A stretch of DNA of 64,000 nucleotides, from positions 434,001 through 498,000 of the forward strand of contig NZ_QFZL01000004.1 of the NCBI RefSeq assembly GCF_003171655.1. The letters are read 5' to 3'. A program made the translations under genes and the position numbers. Positions within the stretch are counted from its first letter, which is position 1. Every line of letters starts with the position of its first letter. Positions 31,240 to 39,679 of the stretch are shown in pieces. Under the pieces are notes generated by a model that searched no databases, was not told the DNA's origin, and saw nothing but the letters and a program-made list of their open reading frames with translations. Origin of the DNA: Stakelama portus (GTDB lineage: Bacteria > Pseudomonadota > Alphaproteobacteria > Sphingomonadales > Sphingomonadaceae).

Positions 31240-31839
31240 AACCAGCTTGCGCGCCAGCCAGATTGCGCGGCCTCCGGTGGCGTCATCGTCGGGCGCATGT
31301 GCGATTTCGGTCAGCTTCAGTTCGGCGAACAACGCGCGTGCGCTCGCCGGATCGAGCCCCGGATGGTGGACGCCGTCGATTCGTTCCTCGTCGCGCGGCG
31401 GCGATGTGGTGAACAGGATCGTGCCATCCGGTTCGAGCCATCCCGCCGCGCGGGTGAGCATATCGCGCTGATCCTCCGGTTGGAGATGATAGAGGCTGTC
31501 CCACGCGATCACCCCGTCAAAGGCGCGGTCCATCGCTGTTTTCCGCATATCGGCCTGGAGCCAGCGATTGGTGGGAAAACGCGTTCGGGCGAGCGCGATC
31601 ATCCGCTCTGCCAGATCGACGCCGGTGACGCGATGGCCGGCATCGATCAGATAGCGGTCGATCGGCTCGCCGCCGCCACAGCCCAGATCGAGAATATGCG
31701 CCTGACGCGGCAAGGCGAGCAGGAAGCGATCCAGCCACCCGCGTTCGTCGAACCGTTCCGACCGCGCCTTGTCGATCCGATGCGCGTGCTTTTCGAAATG
31801 CGCCGCGATCCTGTCGCCTTTATTGCGTTGACCCCACAT
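31237..31839 (-). CDS. Class I SAM-dependent methyltransferase
   Basis: 200 residues from MWGQRNKGDRIAAHFEKHA at 31839; the frame is open to 32001 but the extension overlaps csbD and is not protein-like. Motif I is LDLGCGGGEPIDRYL near residue 48, then GVDLAERMIALA and the acidic-aromatic IAWDSLYHLQPEDQ. Substrate unknown. Convergent with thiSG and divergent from csbD, sharing the promoter region of the latter. Confidence 0.88.
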   Translation of the reverse strand: MWGQRNKGDRIAAHFEKHAHRIDKARSERFDERGWLDRFLLALPRQAHILDLGCGGGEPIDRYLIDAGHRVTGVDLAERMIALARTRFPTNRWLQADMRKTAMDRAFDGVIAWDSLYHLQPEDQRDMLTRAAGWLEPDGTILFTTSPPRDEERIDGVHHPGLDPASARALFAELKLTEIAHAPDDDATGGRAIWLARKLV

Positions 31840-31845
31840 CCCCTC

Positions 31846-31871
31846 GGAACTCCTGCTTATATTTATGCGTT
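31846..31871 (+). promoter_or_regulatory. EcfG-type general stress promoter for csbD
   Basis: GGAAC at 31846-31850 and CGTT at 31868-31871, spaced by 17 bases, match the alphaproteobacterial EcfG consensus (GGAAC-N16/17-CGTT). It lies 65 bases before the csbD start. CsbD proteins are general-stress proteins in several bacteria, so promoter and gene fit together. Confidence 0.75.
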
Positions 31872-31935
31872 TGTTCTTAAACGGAAATTGCCGGGCATAT
31901 GGGATGCGCGGCCAGTACGCAGGAGTGAAGATGCC

Positions 31936-32106
31936 ATGGGTGAGCTGAAAGACAAGATCAAGGGAAACATCAATGAAGCTGCCGGCAAGATGAAGCAGCA
32001 CAGCGACGATCCCGAAACGCGCCAGGAAGGCGCCGAGCAGGAAGTGAAGGGCAAGGCCCAGCAGACGATCGGCAAGGTCAAAGGTGCCCTGGGCGACGAT
32101 ATCTGA
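31936..32106 (+). CDS. CsbD family stress protein
   Basis: 56 residues, MGELKDKIKGNINEAAGKMK then a second KGKAQQTIGKVKGALGD half: the charged, helical CsbD pattern. Family members are abundant cytoplasmic proteins induced by stress, with no known biochemical activity. GGAG lies ~11 bases before the ATG. It has its own EcfG-type promoter and terminator, so it is monocistronic. Confidence 0.9.
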   Translation: MGELKDKIKGNINEAAGKMKQHSDDPETRQEGAEQEVKGKAQQTIGKVKGALGDDI

Positions 32107-32134
32107 TCGCGTTCATTCCCCGTTGATGGAATCA

Positions 32135-32168
32135 GGAGCCGTGGCCCGAAAGGGCTGCGGCTTTTTGT
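32135..32168 (+). terminator. Rho-independent terminator after csbD
   Basis: AGCCGTGGCCC (32137-32147) pairs with GGGCTGCGGCT (32152-32162) around a GAAA tetraloop, followed by TTTTTG. Strong hairpin in the plus direction. Confidence 0.85.
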
Positions 32169-32169
32169 T

Positions 32170-32412
32170 TCAGGCGGGCACGTAAAACGCCCATAGCCCT
32201 TCAGGGAGCTTGGTTGCGGCAAAACGGATCGGGCGTTGCCTGGTGCGGATTTCGCAGATCGAGAAGCTGAAGCGCTGACTGCTGTCGAACGGATGCGGAA
32301 GGCTGATCGTCTGGCCGTTGATCCACCGCCATTCGTGCTTCCACACTTCGACGCCTTCGATGACGCATCGGTCGCCTTCGCGTCCGATATGGACGTCCCT
32401 CCAGCCTGTCAC
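32170..32412 (-). CDS. Small hypothetical protein
   Basis: 80 residues, GTG start preceded by GGGAGTAAGG. The middle reads EVWKHEWRWINGQTISLPHP, with several tryptophans and a single Cys; no signal peptide or helix-turn-helix. Coding is supported by the ribosome binding site and its fit between the csbD terminator and the ThDP enzyme gene, but I recognise no family. Confidence 0.55.
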   Translation of the reverse strand: MTGWRDVHIGREGDRCVIEGVEVWKHEWRWINGQTISLPHPFDSSQRFSFSICEIRTRQRPIRFAATKLPEGLWAFYVPA

Positions 32413-32462
32413 GCGCCCTTACTCCCTGCCATCGCTCTTCCATTATAGAAGGCGGCAGGGGA

Positions 32463-34118
32463 TCAGCGGTTGCGGATCGCCGAAATCGTCGTGGCAGGAT
32501 TGATGATTTCGATATCGGTCCGCAGGTGCAGCAGCCGCACGCCCTTTTCGGCCAGTGCGCGATCGAGCGCGGGCGCGAATTGCTCGGTAGTCTCGACCGT
32601 TTCCGCCCAGCCGCCATAGGCGCGGGCCAGCGCGGCGAAATCGGGATTGGCGAGGTTCGTACCGCTCAGTCGCGTGGGATATTCGCGTTCCTGATGCATG
32701 CGGATCGTGCCGAATCCGCCATTATCGACCAGGATGACGAGCAGATCGGCGCCATGCTGAACCGCAGTCGCCAGTTCCTGTCCGTTCATCAGAAAGTCGC
32801 CATCGCCCGCGACCGCGACCGCGGTCTTGTCGGGGCAACGCAGCGCGGCGGCGACGGCGGCGGGAACGCCATAGCCCATCGCACCCGCAGTCGGCGCGAG
32901 TTGCGTGCCATAGCCGCCATAGCGCCAGTAGCGATGCCACCAGGCCGAGAAATTGCCCGCGCCGTTGCAGATGATGGTGCTCGCCGCATTCATCCGCTCG
33001 CGCATCGCCAGCACGCATTGGCCTAGGTCGAGCGTCACGCCTTCGCGCGGCTGGGGCGTGGACCATGCGAGCCATTCTTCATGGGCTTCGGCGCCCGCCC
33101 CGGCGGGGGAGGCTTCCGAAACAGGAAGAGTCATTCCTCTGGCGAAGTTGACCGGCTCGGCGCAGATGGCGACATCGGTCCGATATACGCGATTGAGTTC
33201 GTTGGGGTCGGGGTGGACGTGGACGAGCGTCTGTCCCGGATGATCGGGCGTAATCAGCGTGTACCCGTCCGTTGTCGCCTCACCGAGCCGTGCGCCCAGC
33301 GCGAGGATCAGATCGGCGTCCCGCACACGCGCGACGAGTGCCGGGTTCGGGCCATAGCCAAGATTCCCCGCATATACCGGGCAATCAGATGGAATTGCGT
33401 CCTGGCGACGAAAGGCCGTCGCCAAAGGAAGGCCGAACCCTTCCGCGAATGCGGCTACTTCGGCGCCGGTATCGCCATCCCATTGCGACCCGCCAACGAT
33501 GGCGATCGGATTGCGGGCATTTGCGATGAGATCCTGTACGTGCAGATCCGCGACGATATCGCTGTCCTGAACCGGCCGTTCCAGCTTCGGCCGGTCCACC
33601 GCCTCGACCACATCGCACAGCATGTCTTCGGGCAGCGAAATCACTACCGGGCCGGGGCGGCCGCTGGTCGCGACGTTCCATGCCCGCGCGATATATTCGG
33701 GGATGCGCGCGGCATCGTCGATCCGCAGCGCCAGCTTGGCAAGGGGCGTGAACATCGCGACGAAATCGACTTCCTGAAAGCCTTCGCGGTCGCGCATGCC
33801 GCGATCGACGTCGCCGATGAAGAACAGCATCGGGATCGAATCCTGCATCGCGACATGTACGCCGATACAGCCATTGGTCGCGCCCGGTCCGCGCGTCACG
33901 AAACACACGCCCGGCCTGCCGGTCAGCGCGCCGTCGGCGCATGCCATGAACGCCGCGCCGCCTTCCTGACGACAGGTGACGACATCGATTTCGGGGCTGT
34001 CGTGCAGCGCGTCGAGTACGGCGAGAAAGCTCTCGCCCGGCACCTGAAAGATCCGGTCGCACCCCTGTGCGATCAGATTGTCGACAAGGACGCGGCCACC
34101 ATTGCGCATTGTTTTCAA
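32463..34118 (-). CDS. ThDP-dependent enzyme, acetolactate synthase-like
   Basis: 551 residues from a TTG at 34118 with AGGAGG five bases ahead; an ATG nine bases downstream (34109) is the alternative. N-terminal domain has QVPGESFLAVLDALHD with the catalytic Glu and EGGAAFMACADGALTGRPGV; the C-terminal cofactor domain has AVAGDGDFLMNGQELATAVQ with GDGDF, then NGGFGTIRMH. Acetohydroxyacid synthase proper works with a regulatory subunit, absent here, and pathway ilv genes are not near. It could be a decarboxylase or carboligase of other substrates. Divergent from the GST gene. Confidence 0.88.
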   Translation of the reverse strand: MKTMRNGGRVLVDNLIAQGCDRIFQVPGESFLAVLDALHDSPEIDVVTCRQEGGAAFMACADGALTGRPGVCFVTRGPGATNGCIGVHVAMQDSIPMLFFIGDVDRGMRDREGFQEVDFVAMFTPLAKLALRIDDAARIPEYIARAWNVATSGRPGPVVISLPEDMLCDVVEAVDRPKLERPVQDSDIVADLHVQDLIANARNPIAIVGGSQWDGDTGAEVAAFAEGFGLPLATAFRRQDAIPSDCPVYAGNLGYGPNPALVARVRDADLILALGARLGEATTDGYTLITPDHPGQTLVHVHPDPNELNRVYRTDVAICAEPVNFARGMTLPVSEASPAGAGAEAHEEWLAWSTPQPREGVTLDLGQCVLAMRERMNAASTIICNGAGNFSAWWHRYWRYGGYGTQLAPTAGAMGYGVPAAVAAALRCPDKTAVAVAGDGDFLMNGQELATAVQHGADLLVILVDNGGFGTIRMHQEREYPTRLSGTNLANPDFAALARAYGGWAETVETTEQFAPALDRALAEKGVRLLHLRTDIEIINPATTISAIRNR

Positions 34119-34181
34119 CGCTTCCTCCTGCTCCTGCCGCTCGCTACTCTGCATCGGCGTTTGAGGAAAGGCACAGCGATC

Positions 34182-34949
34182 ATGATCGTCATCGGCAGCT
34201 ATGTTTCGCCCTATGCGCGCAAGGCGATCGTCGCGCTGGCGATCAAGGGGATCGCGCATGAAGTCGATCCGATCACGCCCTTTTACGGCAATGACGAATT
34301 CACGCGGCTGAGCCCGTTGCGGCGTATTCCGGTGCTGATCGACGGCGATCTGGTGCTCAACGATTCGACGGTGATCTGCGAATATCTCGACGAAATCCGG
34401 CCCGATCCGCCATTGATGCCCCAATCGCCCGCCGATCGCGCCCGCGCGCGCTGGCTTGAGGAATATGCCGACAGCCGCCTGGGCGACCTGATGATCTGGC
34501 GGCTCTTCTATCCGCGATCGGTGGCGCCGCGCGTTTTCGGGCGTCAGCCCGATGAGGCGGCGATCGCGCGGGTGATCGAGTCCGATTTGCCCGAAGCGCT
34601 CGACTGGATCGAGGCGCATGCCCCGGCGCAGCAGTTTCTGTTCGGCCTTCTCTGCACTGCGGACATTGCCTATGGCGCTTTCTTCCGCAACGCGCTGCTC
34701 GCCGGCTGGACGACGGACCCGCAGCGCTGGCCGCGCACTGCCGCCTGGATCCAGCGCATCTGGGCCGTGCCCGAATTCGCCCGAACCATCGCGTTCGAAC
34801 AGGCGATCGTCACAACGCCCTTTGCCGAGCGCCGTGCCGTGCTCGAGGCGCTTGGCGCCAATCTGTCGGTGCGGAGCTGGGCGCAGGCCGAGCCGCGCGC
34901 CAGCATCATGCTGAAAGGCATCGCGGAGACGGGGCGGTCGGACCGGTAA
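34182..34949 (+). CDS. Glutathione S-transferase family protein
   Basis: 255 residues. The N-terminal thioredoxin-like domain has [18 protein letters not shown] and [25 protein letters not shown], the GSH-binding cis-Pro/Ser region; the C-terminal helical domain includes [12 protein letters not shown]. Probably a cytosolic GST of the beta/theta-like kind with detoxification roles; substrate unknown. TGAGGAAAG precedes the ATG. scoA follows by 80 bases. Confidence 0.9.
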   Translation: MIVIGSYVSPYARKAIVALAIKGIAHEVDPITPFYGNDEFTRLSPLRRIPVLIDGDLVLNDSTVICEYLDEIRPDPPLMPQSPADRARARWLEEYADSRLGDLMIWRLFYPRSVAPRVFGRQPDEAAIARVIESDLPEALDWIEAHAPAQQFLFGLLCTADIAYGAFFRNALLAGWTTDPQRWPRTAAWIQRIWAVPEFARTIAFEQAIVTTPFAERRAVLEALGANLSVRSWAQAEPRASIMLKGIAETGRSDR

Positions 34950-35029
34950 AGTTGAAACCCGATTCGGGTTCGCTTGACCGGTCGGCATTCCCGCGATTAT
35001 CCGGCAGCCAGCCAGGGAGAGAATCGCGC

Positions 35030-35737
35030 ATGAAGAAGCTCTATCCGAACGCCGAAGCGGCCCTTGATGGTCTGTTGTTCGACGGCATGACCATTTGCGC
35101 AGGGGGTTTCGGCCTTTGCGGTATTCCCGAACGACTGATCGACGCCATTCAGGCATCGGGGGTGAAGGATCTCACCATCGCGTCGAACAATGCCGGAATC
35201 GACAATGAAGGTCTGGGCAAGCTGTTGCGCAGCCGCCAGGTCAAGAAGATGATCTCTTCCTATGTCGGCGAGAACAAGGAGTTCGAGCGGCAATATCTTT
35301 CGGGCGAGCTTGAGGTCGAATTCTGTCCGCAGGGCACGCTGGCCGAACGCTGTCGCGCGGGTGGCGCCGGCATTCCGGGCTTCTACACCAAAACCGGCGT
35401 CGGCACGAAAGTCGCCGAGGGCAAGGAAGTGAAGGTCTTTGACGGCCAGGAATATATATTGGAGCGCGGCATCCGCGCCGACCTGTCGATCGTCAAGGGC
35501 TGGAAGGCCGATGCGGCGGGGAACCTGATTTTCCGCAAGACCGCGCGCAATTTCAACCAGCCGATGGCGACTGCGAGCAACATCTGCGTCGCCGAAGTGG
35601 AGGAAGTGGTGCCGGTCGGCAGCCTCGATCCCGACTGCGTCCATATCCCCGGCATTTATGTGAAGCGGATGATCGTCGGCGCGCCGTACGACAAGAAAAT
35701 CGAATTCCGCACGGTGCGCGAGCGCGAAGCGGCATGA
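35030..35737 (+). CDS. scoA: Succinyl-CoA:3-ketoacid CoA transferase subunit A
   Basis: 235 residues from [20 protein letters not shown] at 35030, which follows AGGGAGAG. The glycine loop [32 protein letters not shown] and [19 protein letters not shown] mark the family I CoA-transferase alpha subunit. With ScoB it moves CoA from succinyl-CoA to acetoacetate for ketone-body use. The partner scoB is not next: two lipoprotein genes intervene, the first overlapping this stop codon by 4 bases. Confidence 0.95.
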   Translation: MKKLYPNAEAALDGLLFDGMTICAGGFGLCGIPERLIDAIQASGVKDLTIASNNAGIDNEGLGKLLRSRQVKKMISSYVGENKEFERQYLSGELEVEFCPQGTLAERCRAGGAGIPGFYTKTGVGTKVAEGKEVKVFDGQEYILERGIRADLSIVKGWKADAAGNLIFRKTARNFNQPMATASNICVAEVEEVVPVGSLDPDCVHIPGIYVKRMIVGAPYDKKIEFRTVREREAA

Positions 35738-36627
35738 TGCGCCTGCTCGCCGCATTCGGCTGTTCGCTTGCGCTGGCGGGATGTGCCGCTGCGGGCGGAA
35801 ATGCCGGCGTGGCGAGCATGGCATCGGAAAGCGCGGCGGCGGCGCCCGCGCTGCCCCCCGAAACGATGCGCTGGCTCTATGGTTCGGGCGAGGCGGCGGC
35901 GCTTTCGATCCAGACCTTCCGCAACATCGCCGAATTCGCGATCGCGCATAAGGGCAGCGACGCGCGCAGCGTGATCCTGGCGCCCGGCGCCACGCCCGAT
36001 GCGCCCAGCTTCACGACATGCGGCGACAAGCCGCGCGCAGTGGTATTCGATGTCGACGAAACCGTGCTGCTCAATCTGGGCTATGAATATTGGCAGGCGG
36101 CGACCGGCAGCGGCTTTGACAGCGCGGCGTGGGACGCATGGGAACGCACCGGCGCGCAGGCCGTGGCGCCTGTTCCGGGGGCGGTGACGGCACTGCAGCA
36201 TATGCGTGCGGCGGGGATCGTGGTGGTGTTCAACACCAACCGCCAGTCCGCGAACGCAGCGGAAACCGCAGCGGCGATCGCGTATGCGGGGCTTGGTTCG
36301 GCGGTGCATGGCGAAACCTTGTTCCTTGCCGGCGACGATGCGATGGGTTCGGCCAAGGACGGACGCCGCGCGACCATCGCCGCGCGCTATTGCGTGGTGG
36401 CGATGGGCGGCGACAATCTTGGCGACTTTTCGGATCGGTTCAACGATTCGAACCTGACCCCCGGTGCGCGCCGCGCGCTGGCCGGATCGGGCGCGCCTGC
36501 ACAGCAGCTGTGGGGCAATGGCTGGTTCGTCCTGCCCAACCCGGTCTATGGCGCGTCGCTCAAGGGCGATTTCGACAGCGTGTTTCCCCCCGCATATCGC
36601 TGGACCCCGGACGCGGCTGGCGAGTGA
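35734..36627 (+). CDS. HAD acid phosphatase lipoprotein (class B/P4-like)
   Basis: 297 residues. Lipoprotein signal [17 protein letters not shown] with Cys17 as the lipid anchor. The HAD nucleophile motif [13 protein letters not shown] near residue 105 (DxDET), VVVFNTNRQ (motif II), [11 protein letters not shown] (Lys-Arg segment) and [10 protein letters not shown] (motif IV) are all present, in the layout of the class B acid phosphatase/e(P4) 5'-nucleotidase family. It would dephosphorylate nucleotides or other phosphomonoesters at the outer membrane. Its ATG overlaps the scoA stop, and the next gene starts 1 base before its stop, so it is translated as part of the sco transcript. Confidence 0.9.
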   Translation: MMRLLAAFGCSLALAGCAAAGGNAGVASMASESAAAAPALPPETMRWLYGSGEAAALSIQTFRNIAEFAIAHKGSDARSVILAPGATPDAPSFTTCGDKPRAVVFDVDETVLLNLGYEYWQAATGSGFDSAAWDAWERTGAQAVAPVPGAVTALQHMRAAGIVVVFNTNRQSANAAETAAAIAYAGLGSAVHGETLFLAGDDAMGSAKDGRRATIAARYCVVAMGGDNLGDFSDRFNDSNLTPGARRALAGSGAPAQQLWGNGWFVLPNPVYGASLKGDFDSVFPPAYRWTPDAAGE

Positions 36628-37700
36628 TGGCGCTGGCGCGTTCTTCAGGCGCCATGGGCCGCTTGCGCATATGCAGGACATTGCGGCTGACGGTCGCGCT
36701 GTCGCCGTTGCTGTTGCTTCCGGCATGTGTCGCGGTGGCGGTGCCGATCGCGGCCGGCGGGCTGATGGCGCGTAACGTGGCGAGCGACAGCCAGCCGCGA
36801 TCCGAAGCGCCGCCGGTTGCTGCTGCGCCGACCGCTCAGGCGCCGCAGACCGATCAGCGCGTGGAAATGACGTCTCTGCGCAGCCTGCCCCCGCCCGAAC
36901 CGGCCGATCGCGCCGCGTCGACGCAGAACATGGCGCGCGTCGCCGCCGGCGCGGGCGAGGAGCCGGAAGGAAATTGGGAATTGCTGGGGGAAGGCGAACT
37001 GCCGGCTCCGGCGGGTGCCGCATCGGGCGCGGCCGGGGATACCGCCAGCCCGGAAGGCGCGGCGCGCAGCATTCAGGCCTTTCAGACGCTTTATGGCTGG
37101 CTCGCCGAGCGCGCCGCCAGCCGGGCGGGCAATTTTTCCGTGGTGCTGGCGGAGGGAGCAACCGCTTCCGCACCGGCTTTCATGCCATGCGAGGGATTGC
37201 CGCCGGGCATGATCGTCGCGATCGACGGCAAAGCCATTGCAGCAACCGGGGGTGCTCAGCGGCTTGTCGCGGCACCCGGAGCGGTCGAGACGCTCGATTC
37301 GGCGCGACGCGTCGGCATAGCGCTCTTTTATCTGGCCGACCTTCCCGAAGCGGATGTCCCGGCGCTGCGAAGCGCACTGGAGCGAGTCGGGATCGATCCG
37401 GGCGAACGCGGCAAGACATTGTGGCTGACTGCGGATGGCGCGACGCCCGATGCCGTCCGCCGCAGGATTTCCAGCAACCATTGTATCGTTGCGCTGGCGG
37501 GTGATCGCTTGCCCGATTTCAGCGGGCTGTTTGCCGCTCAGTCCGGTGCCACGGCGCAACGCAACAGCGCGGCGGCGAGCATGCTCGCCCCGATGTGGGG
37601 GCGGGGATGGTTCCTCGTTCCGTCCATTCTCATGCCCGCCGGCGCGGAGGTCGACCTGATGTCGCCCCCCGATGGCGGCGCCCCGCAAGCCGAGGAGTAA
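36627..37700 (+). CDS. Catalytically degenerate HAD-phosphatase-like lipoprotein
   Basis: 357 residues. Signal sequence LTVALSPLLLLPAC gives a lipobox-type anchor (Cys34 from the ATG at 36627; a start at 36654 with MGRLRIC is also possible). A Gln/Pro/Ala-rich linker runs to about residue 150. The C-terminal ~200 residues parallel the preceding phosphatase segment by segment: FMPCEGLPP with [17 protein letters not shown] with [19 protein letters not shown] with GDNLGDFSD, and MWGRGWFLVP with [10 protein letters not shown]. However, the DxDET nucleophile motif is replaced by AIDGKA and motif II by ALFYLAD. It looks like a duplicated pseudo-phosphatase; it may bind a ligand or help its neighbour. 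Followed by scoB after 3 bases. Confidence 0.85.
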   Translation: MALARSSGAMGRLRICRTLRLTVALSPLLLLPACVAVAVPIAAGGLMARNVASDSQPRSEAPPVAAAPTAQAPQTDQRVEMTSLRSLPPPEPADRAASTQNMARVAAGAGEEPEGNWELLGEGELPAPAGAASGAAGDTASPEGAARSIQAFQTLYGWLAERAASRAGNFSVVLAEGATASAPAFMPCEGLPPGMIVAIDGKAIAATGGAQRLVAAPGAVETLDSARRVGIALFYLADLPEADVPALRSALERVGIDPGERGKTLWLTADGATPDAVRRRISSNHCIVALAGDRLPDFSGLFAAQSGATAQRNSAAASMLAPMWGRGWFLVPSILMPAGAEVDLMSPPDGGAPQAEE

Positions 37701-37703
37701 TCG

Positions 37704-38354
37704 ATGCCCTGGACCCGCGATCAGATGGCGGCACGCGCCGCAAAGGAACTGCAGGACGGATTTTACGTCAATCTGGGGATCGGCATTCCCACGCTGGTGG
37801 CCAATCATATTCCCGATGGCGTCGAAGTGACGCTGCAGTCCGAAAACGGCATGCTCGGCATCGGGCCGTTTCCCTATGACGACGAAGTCGATCCCGATCT
37901 GATCAACGCAGGGAAACAGACGATCAGCGAACTGCCCCAGTCGGTCTATTTCGGATCGGATCAGAGCTTTGCGATGATTCGCGGCGGGCATATCGACCTG
38001 ACCGTGCTCGGCGCGATGGAAGTCAGCGAAAAGGGCGACATCGCCAATTGGATGATCCCCGGCAAGATGATCAAGGGGATGGGCGGCGCCATGGATCTGG
38101 TCGCCGGCGTCAAGAAGATCATCGTCGTGATGGAGCATAATTCGAAGGCGGGCGATCCGAAGTTCATCCCCGAATGCACATTGCCGCTGACCGGCAAGAA
38201 TGTCGTCGACATGATCATCACCGACCTGGCGGTGTTCCAGCGGCCCGATCATGACAGCCCGTTCCGCCTGATCGAGCTGGCGCCGGGCGTCACCGAAGCG
38301 GAAGTCGCCGAAAAGACGACCGCCAGCTATGAAGTGGCACTCGCCACCGCGTAA
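37704..38354 (+). CDS. scoB: Succinyl-CoA:3-ketoacid CoA transferase subunit B
   Basis: 216 residues. The catalytic Glu lies in [18 protein letters not shown] (SENG motif), with the upstream [18 protein letters not shown] loop. Normal length. Forms the enzyme with ScoA encoded 2 kb upstream on the same strand; the gap is filled by two lipoprotein genes with 1-4 base junctions, so all four are likely one transcript. GAGGAG of the preceding gene end acts as ribosome binding site. Confidence 0.95.
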   Translation: MPWTRDQMAARAAKELQDGFYVNLGIGIPTLVANHIPDGVEVTLQSENGMLGIGPFPYDDEVDPDLINAGKQTISELPQSVYFGSDQSFAMIRGGHIDLTVLGAMEVSEKGDIANWMIPGKMIKGMGGAMDLVAGVKKIIVVMEHNSKAGDPKFIPECTLPLTGKNVVDMIITDLAVFQRPDHDSPFRLIELAPGVTEAEVAEKTTASYEVALATA

Positions 38355-38570
38355 TTTTGTTTCGCGTCGGCTTGCAGGATGCGGCGCAGCGCAGTAGCTG
38401 CGCCGCCAAGCATCAAGAGTCGGGCCGGCGCCCGGCACCAACCTGCCTCCCGGGCAAGGTGGTGCTCCCCTTCGCAACTGCGGATGGGAGGATGTGGCCG
38501 GACCGGCAACCAAACGGGTCTGTCACACCAGCGTCGATTCGATTTCTGATCCGCGTATCAGGAGGCCGTT
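38355..38570 (+). promoter_or_regulatory. Structured leader or intergenic RNA upstream of threonine aldolase
   Basis: 216 bases between scoB and the aldolase. A perfect 10-bp stem GCGGCGCAGC/GCTGCGCCGC (38381-38390, 38397-38406) and a second long hairpin with GGCACCA...TGGTGCT arms (38434-38466) dominate it. Neither has a T-tract. It could terminate scoAB through Rho, be a processing or regulatory leader of the aldolase gene, or an independent small RNA. I do not match it to a known riboswitch by eye. Confidence 0.45.
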
Positions 38571-39623
38571 TTGACGATCGAACCGCAACAATTCGCCAGC
38601 GACAATTATGCCGGAATCTGCCCCGAGGCATGGGAGGCGATGGCATTGGCCAATGCGGGGCACGCCCGCGCCTATGGCGAGGATGGCTGGACATTGCGCG
38701 CCGCCGATGCGCTGCGCACGCTGTTCGAGGCCGATTGCGAATCCTTTTTCGTGTTCAACGGTACGGCGGCCAATTCGCTGGCGCTCGCCGCGCTCTGCCA
38801 AAGCTATCACAGCGTCATCTGTTCGGCCGCGGCGCATGTCGAAACCGACGAATGCGGCGCGCCGGAGTTCTTTTCGAACGGATCGAAACTGCTGGTCGCG
38901 CAGAGCGAGGACGGCAAGCTGACGCCCGACGCGATCCGCGCGCTTGCCACCGGCCGCAGCGACATCCACTTCCCCAAGCCGCGCGTCGTCACCATCACTC
39001 AGCCGACCGAGACCGGCTGCGTCTATTCGATAGAAGAGATTCGCGCGATTTCGGCACTGTGCCGCGAATTGGGGCTCAAGCTGCACATGGACGGCGCGCG
39101 CTTCGCCCATGCCTGTGCGTCGCTCGATTGCAGCCCGGCGGAACTGACCTGGAAAGCGGGTGTCGATGTGCTGTGCTTTGGCGGGACCAAGAACGGCATG
39201 GCGGTTGGCGAAGCGGTGCTGTTCTTCGACCACGCGCTCGCCGCCGAGTTCGATTACCGCTGCAAACAGGCCGGGCAGCTCGCTTCAAAAATGCGTTTTC
39301 TCGCTGCGCCCTGGGTCGGGATGCTCGAAAGCGGCGCATGGCTGCGCAACGCCGAACATGGCAATCGCTGCGCGCGGCGCCTGGCGGAGGGGATTGCGTA
39401 TCTTCCCGGTGTCGAACCGATGTTTCCGGTGCAATCCAATGCGGTGTTCCTGTCCGCGCCCGACGCCATACTCGAAGGGTTGAGGCAGCGCGGCTGGCGC
39501 TTTTACACGTTCATCGGCGGCGGCGCGCGGTTCATGTTCGCATGGGACACCGATCCCGCGCGCGTCGATGCGCTGGTCGAGGATATTCGCGTCGAAGCGC
39601 AGATGCTCTACGAAGCGGCCTGA
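38571..39623 (+). CDS. Low-specificity L-threonine aldolase
   Basis: 350 residues, TTG start with AGGAGG six bases upstream. A fold-type I PLP enzyme: FVFNGTAANSLALAAL binds the cofactor phosphate, LKLHMDGARFAHA holds the Asp and Arg, and Lys in CFGGTKNGM carries PLP. Cleaves threonine to glycine and acetaldehyde. The weak start codon and the structured leader suggest translational control. Confidence 0.92.
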   Translation: MTIEPQQFASDNYAGICPEAWEAMALANAGHARAYGEDGWTLRAADALRTLFEADCESFFVFNGTAANSLALAALCQSYHSVICSAAAHVETDECGAPEFFSNGSKLLVAQSEDGKLTPDAIRALATGRSDIHFPKPRVVTITQPTETGCVYSIEEIRAISALCRELGLKLHMDGARFAHACASLDCSPAELTWKAGVDVLCFGGTKNGMAVGEAVLFFDHALAAEFDYRCKQAGQLASKMRFLAAPWVGMLESGAWLRNAEHGNRCARRLAEGIAYLPGVEPMFPVQSNAVFLSAPDAILEGLRQRGWRFYTFIGGGARFMFAWDTDPARVDALVEDIRVEAQMLYEAA

Positions 39624-39643
39624 GCCGTGCCGCCAGCATTTGT

Positions 39644-39679
39644 TTGACGCCTCTATGCGCGAGGCCTAGCGTCGGTAGA
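39644..39679 (+). promoter_or_regulatory. Promoter candidate for a leaderless transcript
   Basis: TTGACG (39644-39649) and TAGCGT (39667-39672), 17 bases apart, precede the ATG at 39679 by only 6 bases. A transcript started at normal distance would begin at or next to the start codon, so the mRNA may be leaderless. No Shine-Dalgarno sequence is present, in agreement. Confidence 0.45.

Noticed and set aside
38434..38540. Cobalamin riboswitch upstream of threonine aldolase
   Set aside because: A CGCAACTG stretch is suggestive, but the B12 box (AGCCAGGAGACCTGCC-like) is absent downstream.
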